Assembly: GCA_015075275.1 (NCBI GenBank)
Contig: JABTUU010000001.1
Span: 62,001 to 126,000 of the forward strand
Direction: 5' to 3'
Length of the DNA: 64,000 bases
From: Anaerolineales bacterium
GTDB taxonomy: Bacteria > Chloroflexota > Anaerolineae > Anaerolineales > Villigracilaceae
Numbering within the stretch: the stretch's first letter is position 1; every line of letters begins with the position of its first letter. Positions 52,853 through 59,513 of this stretch are shown piece after piece. The position numbers and the translations under genes were made by a program. The notes below the pieces were generated by a model that made no database searches, had not been told where the DNA came from, and worked only from the letters and a program-made list of their open reading frames with translations.

Positions 52853-53178
52853 CGATTGTCGCCATCCCCCTGTATTTTCCCCCGCTCCAACCGATCCAAC
52901 AATTTAGCGATATTCGCCTCGGCAATCTCATCCAGCGATAGTTCCAACTCGGTGGCGACTTGCGAGATGTACCATAACACATCGCCCAACTCGGCTTTGA
53001 GCGCCTCGCGCGTCTCTTCGCTGATTTCGCCGTTCTTGTCGCGGAACACTTTCTTGATCTTGCCCGCCACTTCCCCCGCCTCGTTGACGAGTCCCAGCGT
53101 GGGGTAGATCACTCCATGCCCAATGCTGGGATATTTTGCGGTGGCGCGTGATTTGGTTTGGTAGTCGGTGAAGTTCAT
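52849..53178 (-). CDS. MazG-like nucleotide pyrophosphohydrolase
   Basis: A 109-residue single MazG-type helical domain. The metal-binding pattern is visible: GLVNEAGEVAGKIKK (ExxE-type) and ALKAELGDVLWYISQVATELELSLDEI (ExxD). Such proteins hydrolyse non-canonical or stress nucleotides to monophosphates as dimers. It lies 12 bases after the HigA-like gene on the same strand, so the two are likely co-transcribed. Confidence 0.82.
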   Translation of the reverse strand: MNFTDYQTKSRATAKYPSIGHGVIYPTLGLVNEAGEVAGKIKKVFRDKNGEISEETREALKAELGDVLWYISQVATELELSLDEIAEANIAKLLDRLERGKIQGDGDNR

Positions 53179-53190
53179 GAAGTGTTTTTC

Positions 53191-53589
53191 CTAAACAAAC
53201 GCTGCTGACGAGACTTTGAATTTCTTTGCCAACTCTCGGACTTGTCGAACATTCAATTCACGTTTGCCATTCAAGATTTCTGATACCACTCCTTGCGAAC
53301 CTATTTCAGGCAAATCTGATTGAGTTAAACCATTTTCGTCCATGAGGAAGCGCAAGATGTCTGCGCCCGAAGATTCGGGAATTGGGTAATGCTCTTCTTC
53401 ATAGGCGTGGATAAGCGTGCCAAGCGTGTCAAGAAGGCTGTAGAGCGGATGTTTTTCGTTCGTGCCGATTTCGTCGAGCAGTTCGTTCATGCGCTTTACT
53501 GCCGCGTTGTATTCGCGCTCATTGCGAATGACGAGAAGAGGAGCGATTTTCTCCCAGTGAGTTTGAATGTTGTTATCGAACGTATTCAT
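53191..53589 (-). CDS. HigA-like antitoxin / HTH regulator without toxin
   Basis: A 132-residue protein: a helical N-terminal part (residues 1-~75) with several acidic stretches, then a HTH_3-type domain (LRFLMDENGLTQSDLPEIGSQGVVSEILNGKRELNVRQVRELAKKF). This layout matches the HigA/HTH antitoxins of the longer type. No HigB (RelE-like) gene is adjacent on either side; the neighbour is a MazG-like enzyme. Start is leaderless, with a TAAAAT box seven bases upstream. Confidence 0.75.
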   Translation of the reverse strand: MNTFDNNIQTHWEKIAPLLVIRNEREYNAAVKRMNELLDEIGTNEKHPLYSLLDTLGTLIHAYEEEHYPIPESSGADILRFLMDENGLTQSDLPEIGSQGVVSEILNGKRELNVRQVRELAKKFKVSSAAFV

Positions 53590-53596
53590 AATATTA

Positions 53597-53602
53597 ATTT
53601 TA
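53597..53602 (-). promoter_or_regulatory. -10 box (TAAAAT), leaderless start of HigA-like gene
   Basis: On the minus strand the box ends seven bases before the ATG at 53589. Confidence 0.45.
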
Positions 53603-53622
53603 CAACACTTCGAAGATGAATG

Positions 53623-54651
53623 CTAACCAAATTGCTTTGCCAACCCTCTCCACCACTCATCCTTCTCCTCAGGCACAAAGGGAGTATACAGAGTCAACCG
53701 ATCAGCGATCCCCTCATAGCGTTTCTTCAATTCACCAGCCAACTTGCTTTCCTCCGTCACCAAACAAAACTCGTTTAGCATCTCATCTGTGATGAGCATT
53801 GGCATCTCAGCCCACTCTCCCTTCGCCGCGTGCGCGGATAATGTCTCCGCGACGCCGCTCCAGCCGTGCAAGTCCATGACGGGACGGTAGGACGGTGTGG
53901 ATGCGTAGAACGAAATCTGCGCGCGCGCAAAGTTCATCTCCTCGGGAGTCGTCGCAACGAACGCAGTCGCTGAAACGGAAATATCTTCGCGTTTGCGATT
54001 TGTCTTTTTCGAACCATCTTCAATCGCGGGCAACACGACTTCTTTCAAGTATCGCGGCGTATTAAATGGATGCACAAGAAACCCCTCGCAGATTTCACCC
54101 GCGAGTTTTGCCAATCCTGTGTTAACTCCTGCAATATAAATTGGAACGTATGCTCCCCTCTCCTGAAGGAGAGGGGTCGGGGGTGAGGTTAGAGGACCTG
54201 CATTGAAGAAAGGAGACATGAGAGTTATCTTGTAATACTCCCCGCGATAATTCAACTTCGTGCCGTTCTGCCAGCAATCCCAAAACGCGCGGATGACCTC
54301 GATCTGCTCGCGCAATTTCTTGACAGGCGACTCGGGCCACGCCTGACCGAACCTCCGCTCGATGTGCGCCTTCACTTGCGTGCCAAGCCCAAGGATGAAT
54401 CTCCCGCCCGATTGCGCGGCTAAGTCCCAGGCGGTGTAGGCGAGGTTGGCGGGCGAACGCGCGAAGGAAACTGCGATAGCCGTCCCGAAGTGAAGACGCG
54501 TCGTATGTTCGGCGATCAATGCGCAGGGCAGGAAGGGATCATGTTGAGTCTCCTGAGTCCACAGCGCGTCGAATCCGATTTCCTCCGCGGCTTTCGCAAT
54601 CGCGGGAACGTCTTTCAATCCAGTGGGTGGTAATGCGGCATCGAGTTTCAT
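53623..54651 (-). CDS. LLM-class F420-dependent oxidoreductase
   Basis: A 342-residue luciferase-like (alpha/beta)8 protein, near the TIGR03617-type F420-dependent group. Blocks: ALPPTGLKDVPAIAKAAEEIGFDALWTQETQHDPF, GTAIAVSFARSPANLAYTAWDLAAQSGGRFILGLG and VPIYIAGVNTGLAKLAGEICEGFLVHPF. It probably transfers hydride between F420 and an unknown substrate. Residues ~154-167 (LTSPPTPLLQERGA) are not part of the family: they are the in-frame translation of a palindromic repeat. The start is at the edge of a GA-rich repeat, with no clear ribosome site. Confidence 0.82.
   Translation of the reverse strand: MKLDAALPPTGLKDVPAIAKAAEEIGFDALWTQETQHDPFLPCALIAEHTTRLHFGTAIAVSFARSPANLAYTAWDLAAQSGGRFILGLGTQVKAHIERRFGQAWPESPVKKLREQIEVIRAFWDCWQNGTKLNYRGEYYKITLMSPFFNAGPLTSPPTPLLQERGAYVPIYIAGVNTGLAKLAGEICEGFLVHPFNTPRYLKEVVLPAIEDGSKKTNRKREDISVSATAFVATTPEEMNFARAQISFYASTPSYRPVMDLHGWSGVAETLSAHAAKGEWAEMPMLITDEMLNEFCLVTEESKLAGELKKRYEGIADRLTLYTPFVPEEKDEWWRGLAKQFG
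54153..54192. repeat. Palindromic repeat inserted in frame in the LLM oxidoreductase gene
   Basis: Contains CCCCTCTCCTGAAGGAGAGGGG, a perfect inverted repeat, followed by TCGGGGGTGAGG: the widespread CCTCACCCCCGACCCCTCTCC-type bacterial repeat. It adds about 14 residues without breaking the frame. Confidence 0.85.
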
Positions 54652-54654
54652 AAA

Positions 54655-54740
54655 AAAGAGAATAGAGAGTAGAGAATAGAGAGTAGAGAATAGAGAGTAG
54701 TAAACCTCACACGAACACTGTTCTCTACTCTCTATTTATC
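54655..54740. repeat. GA-rich tandem repeat with inverted CT-rich arm
   Basis: About three copies of a 14-base unit GAGAATAGAGAGTA, then 20 bases, then TTCTCTACTCTCTATT, which pairs with the repeat. It lies just past the M42 peptidase stop on the minus strand and may be its terminator. Confidence 0.7.
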
Positions 54741-55789
54741 TAATCTTCTAAAAGATACGCCAAAATCCAATTTGTAGTTGCATTCAATCCATCAAGATGC
54801 GCGCGTTCGTAATTGTGCGACGCGTCGATGCCAGGCCCGATCAACGCCAGCGCCACATCGCCGCCCGCGCGCCAGAACGCCTCGCCGTCCGAACCGTAAA
54901 ACGGATACACATCGGTCTTATACGCGATGCCATATTTCTCGGCGAGCGCGCGCAACTTTTTATTCAAGCCCTCATGATACACGCCGCCGCTGTCTTTGAT
55001 GCACAACGTCGCGCTGAACTCATCCGACTCCTGCCCCGCGCCGACGACCGCCATATCCACCGTGACCAGTTCGACGACATCCGATGGGATTCCCGCCGAC
55101 GCGCCGTGACCCACCTCTTCATAATTGGAGATGTGGAAGTACACGCTTCTTTTCGGACTTCGGCCTGATTCGGCCATCGACTTGATCGCCGCGACGAGAT
55201 TCGCCACACACGCCTTGTCGTCGAGAAACCGCGAGCGGATGAATCCACTCGTCACCTCAACGCGCGGATCGAACGCCACGCAATCGCCGATGTTGATCCC
55301 CAACTCGCGCGTTTCTTTTTCGGATGTTGTGCGCACGTCGAGTCTCACTTCCATGTGATCGTCGTTGCGCGGAGTATCCGTGCCAGCCTGCCCAAAAATA
55401 TGACCCGACGCATTGTCAATCAACACCGAGCCGCGAATCTTCTCGCCCTTAGACGTGAACACCCACACGCCTTCTGTCTCGATCGTGGGCCACTGCACCC
55501 CGCCGATGCGACTCAACTTAAGCCGTCCGCTCGATTTAATTTCCTTCACCACCGCGCCGAGCGTATCCACATGCGCCGTCAACGCAACGGGAGGCAGATC
55601 GCTTTCTACTTTCCACTTTGCTACTAATGCGCCTTTGCGAGTTCTCGACAATTCCAATTGCTTGAACTGCGACAACTCCTTTTCGACAAACGCAATCGCA
55701 GGCTCGGCAAAACCAGTGGGCGAGGGGATGTTGAGCAGGTCAACGAGAAATTTGGTGAAATGGTTTGTATCAATAGTTGGGAGTGACAT
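54740..55789 (-). CDS. M42-family metallopeptidase
   Basis: A 349-residue co-catalytic zinc aminopeptidase-like enzyme. Metal and catalytic residues: His and Asp in TAHVDTLGAVV, Asp in VLIDNASGH and FLDDKACVANL, and the Glu pair in NYEEVGHGAS, with a late His in ASHNYERAH. The AHVDTLGAVVKEI variant resembles the M42 peptidases of NAGGN osmolyte clusters (recalled), but the partner synthetase genes are absent here. The ATG at 55789 has AAGGA upstream and is one base from the NERD stop. Confidence 0.85.
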   Translation of the reverse strand: MSLPTIDTNHFTKFLVDLLNIPSPTGFAEPAIAFVEKELSQFKQLELSRTRKGALVAKWKVESDLPPVALTAHVDTLGAVVKEIKSSGRLKLSRIGGVQWPTIETEGVWVFTSKGEKIRGSVLIDNASGHIFGQAGTDTPRNDDHMEVRLDVRTTSEKETRELGINIGDCVAFDPRVEVTSGFIRSRFLDDKACVANLVAAIKSMAESGRSPKRSVYFHISNYEEVGHGASAGIPSDVVELVTVDMAVVGAGQESDEFSATLCIKDSGGVYHEGLNKKLRALAEKYGIAYKTDVYPFYGSDGEAFWRAGGDVALALIGPGIDASHNYERAHLDGLNATTNWILAYLLED

Positions 55790-55790
55790 A

Positions 55791-56579
55791 TTATTTTCCT
55801 TCTTTGGAAATAAAAGTACGAACATATCTCGAAAGGTGGAATGCGATTAAGTGAACATCTGTATCTTTTAGAGTAGCGGGCTCATTTGAAATAAAAGTAG
55901 GTAAAGCTTTTGGATTCAATATCCAAACTTCCTGTCCTCTTTTCATCGGCTCAATGAACCAACCAGGAAAAAGAACGACAGGGCGAATATTGAATTTAGT
56001 GCCACAACTTTGAATCAATAATTCCTGCAACCATTTTGCAAGAGCTTTTGCTTGGTCAATCGGAGTTCTGTCGATTAATTTTCCATCGGCAAAAACCTTT
56101 TCGTTGGTAAATGTGATTTTGGCATCCTTTTTTATGGGCTTTGAATAAGTTTTTGTTTCAATCAAGAAAATCCCATTCTTGGATACGACAACGTGATCGA
56201 TGTTGAATTTGTCTCCCTGAATGTCATTGAGAACAGTTGCTCCCTGCTTTATCATTTCTTGGAGCCCCTCTGCTACAAGCTTTTCACCATCCCTTGCCAT
56301 TTTGAGGCGACCTATTTCCCTTTTTCCCCTGAAGAATTTGAATGCTCCAATGACTAAAAGAATTAACGCCGCAACTGTAACAACTATAGGTTGTTGAGCG
56401 GGACGAGGATTTATAAATCTCACCCAATCGCCAATTACCAAGATAGTTGTTATCACAGGTACGAGAAACCAATATAGCAAATCGAATGCTTTCTCTTCAA
56501 TTTGTTCATCCAGAGACTGCCCTGCATAACGAAGAGGTTTGTCTTTTAGTGGCGAACGTTTTTCGGGCTTTGATTTCAT
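55791..56579 (-). CDS. Membrane-anchored NERD (nuclease-related) domain protein
   Basis: A 262-residue protein. Two transmembrane helices (~32-55 and ~64-83) form a hairpin, followed by a NERD domain (PF08378) with the PD-(D/E)XK-like core: Glu99 in GEKLV, Asp128 in FNIDHVVVSKNG, and Glu141/Lys143 in FLIETKTYS. NERD proteins are predicted nucleases; the acidic/Lys residues suggest this one is active. The ATG at 56579 overlaps the stop of the HicB-like gene by four bases; AAGGG lies before it. It is encoded 0.7 kb from the Cas4-like nuclease. Confidence 0.8.
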   Translation of the reverse strand: MKSKPEKRSPLKDKPLRYAGQSLDEQIEEKAFDLLYWFLVPVITTILVIGDWVRFINPRPAQQPIVVTVAALILLVIGAFKFFRGKREIGRLKMARDGEKLVAEGLQEMIKQGATVLNDIQGDKFNIDHVVVSKNGIFLIETKTYSKPIKKDAKITFTNEKVFADGKLIDRTPIDQAKALAKWLQELLIQSCGTKFNIRPVVLFPGWFIEPMKRGQEVWILNPKALPTFISNEPATLKDTDVHLIAFHLSRYVRTFISKEGK

Positions 56580-56791
56580 ATTCCCTTTGCGTAAAAATTG
56601 CGATTGTCTAGAACAAAAGACAATGTATTCGATTGATTTTCGTCCTCGCCAAAGTGAACACGAACCGCCTCTTTTGCGGCTTCTTTCAGTCCTTCCCATG
56701 TATCCGATTCAGTAAAAATGGATTCTCCGAGGGCGTGGGCAGTAAACCCACCTTCTGGCGCTTCCTCAACGATAAAAGGAATTTCGCTCAT
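56576..56791 (-). CDS. HicB-like small protein without toxin
   Basis: A 71-residue protein of the HicB-like beta-alpha fold: IPFIVEEAPEGGFTAHALGESIFTESDTWEGLKEAAKEAVRVHF. Similar small proteins are often mislabelled 2-oxoisovalerate dehydrogenase subunit. The usual partner HicA (a ~60-residue dsRBD-like toxin) is absent. It overlaps the genes on both sides by four bases, so thioesterase, HicB-like and NERD are translated as one coupled set. Confidence 0.8.
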   Translation of the reverse strand: MSEIPFIVEEAPEGGFTAHALGESIFTESDTWEGLKEAAKEAVRVHFGEDENQSNTLSFVLDNRNFYAKGI

Positions 56792-57228
56792 GGCGTACCC
56801 TCTTCCTGTTTCAAACCTTCGAACTCCATAATCTTCTCCCGCCACTCCTGCGGAACGGATATCGTTTTCTCGGCGCGGTAATCATACGTCACCATCACTA
56901 CTTCCCCTTTGGCTAATTCCTTGTCTGTGTCGGCGTCCACAATATTTTGTTCGCATAGAATAGATTTATTTCCTAGCTTTGACACGCGCGCGCCAACCTT
57001 GATCTTCTGCCCGAAATACACAGGCTCAAGATACGTGATGTGCACGTCGGCAAGAATCACGCCGATCTCCATAAAAGACTGATCTTTCGTGAACAGCCCC
57101 AACTCGATCAAGTACGCGATCCGCGCCTGCTCGAAATAGGTGAGATGCTTCGCGTTGTTGACATGTCCCTGCGGATCCAAATCCCCGTAGCGGACTTCGA
57201 TGGGATGATAAAAATGAAAATCGCTCAT
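56788..57228 (-). CDS. Acyl-CoA thioesterase, 4HBT family
   Basis: A 146-residue hotdog-fold thioesterase with the catalytic block RYGDLDPQGHVNNAKHLTYFEQAR (Asp in GDLD, GHVNN turn). Family members hydrolyse acyl-CoA; the chain length is unknown. It is the first gene of the leftward thioesterase-HicB-NERD-M42 set and starts leaderless from a TATAAT box. The Cas4-like gene begins 54 bases away on the other strand. Confidence 0.88.
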   Translation of the reverse strand: MSDFHFYHPIEVRYGDLDPQGHVNNAKHLTYFEQARIAYLIELGLFTKDQSFMEIGVILADVHITYLEPVYFGQKIKVGARVSKLGNKSILCEQNIVDADTDKELAKGEVVMVTYDYRAEKTISVPQEWREKIMEFEGLKQEEGTP

Positions 57229-57234
57229 AGAATG

Positions 57235-57240
57235 ATTATA
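57235..57240 (-). promoter_or_regulatory. -10 box (TATAAT), leaderless start of thioesterase operon
   Basis: Perfect TATAAT on the minus strand, ending six bases before the ATG at 57228. Confidence 0.65.
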
Positions 57241-57269
57241 CTCCCGCTAAGAAATTAGAAAATTTGTGC

Positions 57270-57275
57270 TATACT
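57270..57275 (+). promoter_or_regulatory. -10 box (TATACT), leaderless start of Cas4-like N-half
   Basis: Ends six bases before the GTG at 57282, matching the spacing of the other leaderless genes; this is the main reason for choosing the GTG start. Confidence 0.55.
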
Positions 57276-57281
57276 TTTGTC

Positions 57282-57518
57282 GTGGCTATCATTCGCTCTT
57301 CAGATATTGGAACGTATCTCTACTGCCGCCGTGCGTGGTGGTACAAAAAACAGGGAGTCGAATCGGAGAACCAAGCCGAAATGGCGACAGGCTCCGAACT
57401 CCACCGCCAGCACGGACGCAAAGTCCTCGCCTCCACCCTCGCGCGGACGGTTGCGTTAATCCTTCTCATGCTCGCATTAATTTTGTTTGTCTCCTACTAT
57501 ACCGCAAGAATTCTCTAA
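57282..57518 (+). CDS. Cas4/Dna2-like nuclease, N-terminal half with C-terminal membrane helix
   Basis: A 78-residue protein. Its start (IIRSSDIGTYLYCRRAWWYKKQG) is the N-terminal region of Cas4-type nucleases, with the first Fe-S Cys at residue 15 and a conserved His in GSELHRQHGR. The chain then forms one transmembrane helix (ALILLMLALILFVSYYT) and ends. The catalytic core is not here but in the next gene, eight bases on. The GTG start is preferred over an in-frame TTG six codons upstream because of the promoter. It is unlikely to act alone. Confidence 0.7.
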   Translation: MAIIRSSDIGTYLYCRRAWWYKKQGVESENQAEMATGSELHRQHGRKVLASTLARTVALILLMLALILFVSYYTARIL

Positions 57519-57525
57519 TTTCTCC

Positions 57526-58041
57526 ATGCTCTACCTCTCCCTCGCACTCCTTCTCTTCGCCTTCCTCTTCTTCTGGCAATCGAATCGTCAAAGGAGCGAG
57601 GCAGGCTTGCCCGGCGGACGCGTCATCTACACTGACACGCGCGGCTGGAATAAGTTGGAAAAGCCGCTGTTCTACGCCGCGTTGGGGTTGACGGGAAAAC
57701 CCGATTATCTCGTTGAACAAAATGGAAAGATCATTCCCGTCGAGGTGAAATCGGGACGTGCGCCCGAAGCGCCGTATGATTCGCACATTTATCAATTGGC
57801 GTCATATTGTTTATTAGTTGAGAAAACTTATGGCAAACGTCCGCCGTACGGAATCATCCATTATGAGGACAAAAATTTTTCCGTGGAGTACACTCACGAG
57901 TTAGAGCAGTCTCTGTTGGAGTTGATCGTCGAAATGAAGCGCGATGGGATGAAGAAAGAAGTCGCAAGGTCGCACGAGCAGGCGTCCCGCTGTAAACGAT
58001 GCGGGTTTCGATCCGTTTGCGATCAATCGTTGGCTCGATAA
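57526..58041 (+). CDS. Cas4/Dna2-like nuclease, C-terminal catalytic half with N-terminal membrane helix
   Basis: A 171-residue protein starting with a transmembrane helix (LYLSLALLLFAFLFFW) and followed by the PD-(D/E)XK nuclease core: Asp60 in GKPDYLV, Glu73/Lys75 in PVEVKSG, and Gln90/Tyr94 in the QLASY motif. The end carries CKRCGFRSVC (Cys156, 159, 165), the other three Fe-S ligands of Cas4. With the preceding protein it would rebuild a complete Cas4-like nuclease joined through a two-helix membrane hairpin. No cas1, cas2 or CRISPR array is near. Confidence 0.75.
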   Translation: MLYLSLALLLFAFLFFWQSNRQRSEAGLPGGRVIYTDTRGWNKLEKPLFYAALGLTGKPDYLVEQNGKIIPVEVKSGRAPEAPYDSHIYQLASYCLLVEKTYGKRPPYGIIHYEDKNFSVEYTHELEQSLLELIVEMKRDGMKKEVARSHEQASRCKRCGFRSVCDQSLAR

Positions 58042-58099
58042 AAGCAGGCATATATAGATACGACTTTGCGTATCCGTGTACTTGTGCGCTTGTTTACTT

Positions 58100-58105
58100 T
58101 ATAAT
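58100..58105 (+). promoter_or_regulatory. -10 box (TATAAT), leaderless start of nadK
   Basis: Perfect TATAAT ending six bases before the ATG at 58112, with no Shine-Dalgarno sequence. Confidence 0.65.
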
Positions 58106-58111
58106 CGTCCT

Positions 58112-58975
58112 ATGTCCGAGCGATTTGTCCCCAAGCGCCCCGTTATTTGCGCGCATAAAGAAATGCCCGCAGCCGTAACTGAGGCGGAGGCGATGTCCGC
58201 ATACTTGAAGGAAAAAGGCGTAGACGCGCCGTACGGTTTGATCTATGATGAATCTTTACGGAAACGTGTGCGCGGCGGCGAATTCGACGTGTTGGTCATC
58301 GCTGGCGGCGACGGGAGCGTTTTGCGCGCGGGTCATCTTTGCGCTCCGAGCGGAGTTCCGATCCTCGGTGTGAATTTGGGGCGACTCGGTTTCCTCATCC
58401 AAGTAGATCGTAAGGAGTGGCGCGAGTACTTCGATAAATTGTTCAATGGCGAGGCGTGGATCGAGAATCGTATGATGCTGCATGCTGAACATATCCGCGC
58501 GGGCGAGTCGTTGGGCGAATGGCGCGCGTTGAATGAAGCGGTGGTTGGGCGCGGCGCCAATTTGCGTCCTGTGCGTCTGACCGCTTCTGTGGATGGAAGT
58601 TTGCTTACTAGCTATCTTGCGGATGGACTCATCGCCTCAACCCCGACGGGTTCGACGGCTTACGCCCTTGCGGCAGGCGGTCCCATTTTGCCGCCTAAAT
58701 TGCGGAATATTTTGCTCATGCCGATCGCGCCGCATCTTTCAGTAGATCGCGCTGTTGTGCTGGCGGAAGGCTCGACCGTGAGTGTGACGCCGAAAAGCGA
58801 AAACGCTGTGTTGAGCGTGGATGGGCAGGCGCCAATCAATTTAATGAAGGACGATCGCATTGATGTGCGCGCGGCGGATATCAACGCGCAATTCGTTCGC
58901 TTCGGGGACCCGGGCTATTTTTATCACAATCTCACTATACATATGAACGAAAACTCTTTGGGAATGCCACGATGA
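58112..58975 (+). CDS. nadK: NAD kinase
   Basis: A 287-residue enzyme making NADP from NAD. The signature GGDGS (residues 65-69, catalytic Asp67) is followed by LGVNLGRLGFL, and ADGLIASTPTGSTAYALAAGGP supplies the NAD-contacting loop. The leaderless start at 58112 gives a normal length. Its stop overlaps the start of the B-box protein by four bases, and recN follows, a common nadK-recN neighbourhood. Confidence 0.94.
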   Translation: MSERFVPKRPVICAHKEMPAAVTEAEAMSAYLKEKGVDAPYGLIYDESLRKRVRGGEFDVLVIAGGDGSVLRAGHLCAPSGVPILGVNLGRLGFLIQVDRKEWREYFDKLFNGEAWIENRMMLHAEHIRAGESLGEWRALNEAVVGRGANLRPVRLTASVDGSLLTSYLADGLIASTPTGSTAYALAAGGPILPPKLRNILLMPIAPHLSVDRAVVLAEGSTVSVTPKSENAVLSVDGQAPINLMKDDRIDVRAADINAQFVRFGDPGYFYHNLTIHMNENSLGMPR

Positions 58976-59496
58976 CACAAGAGATTGAAACGCTCTACTG
59001 CTACCGCCATCCGAATCGGGCGACGACATTGCGCTGTAAGCGTTGCGAGCGACCCATCTGCGCAACGTGCGCGGTCAGCACGCCGACCGGCTATATGTGC
59101 GTTGAATGTGTGCGCGAGCGGAAAAAACTATTCGACACGTCGGAATGGTACGATTATTTTCTTGGATTTATTGTGGCAGGCTTTCTCTCGGGAGTCGCTT
59201 CGTTTCTTGTCACACTTGTTGGCGGGATCGGTTTCATCGGCTGGTTCCTCGTCATCGCGGGCGCGCCGACGGCAGGCGTGGCAATTGCTGAAGGTGTACG
59301 CGCTGTTACGCGAAAGCGACGTTCGAAAAGTTTGTTCATTACCATTGCGATCGGAGTAGCGCTTGGCGCGATTCCCGTGATCTTGTTTCAATTGGTCATA
59401 GGCAATATTTTTGGGATACTCTTCCAAGTGATCTATCTTGTACTCGCCGTCCCTGTTGTATACACTCGACTTTCTGGAATCCAATTGTTCAGATAA
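58972..59496 (+). CDS. B-box zinc-finger membrane protein
   Basis: A 174-residue protein: a B-box-type zinc finger at residues ~8-48 (CYRHPNRATTLRCKRCERPICATCAVSTPTGYMCVEC), then three or four transmembrane helices (from ~62). Such proteins occur widely in Chloroflexota and other environmental bacteria; their role is unknown. It overlaps nadK by four bases and precedes recN by 17 bases, so the three form one operon. Confidence 0.82.
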   Translation: MTQEIETLYCYRHPNRATTLRCKRCERPICATCAVSTPTGYMCVECVRERKKLFDTSEWYDYFLGFIVAGFLSGVASFLVTLVGGIGFIGWFLVIAGAPTAGVAIAEGVRAVTRKRRSKSLFITIAIGVALGAIPVILFQLVIGNIFGILFQVIYLVLAVPVVYTRLSGIQLFR

Positions 59497-59513
59497 CCGA
59501 TAAACAAAAACTT

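Noticed and set aside
57282..58041. CRISPR-Cas adaptation locus
   Set aside because: Only a Cas4-like nuclease is present; no Cas1/Cas2 genes and no regularly spaced direct repeats anywhere in the window.
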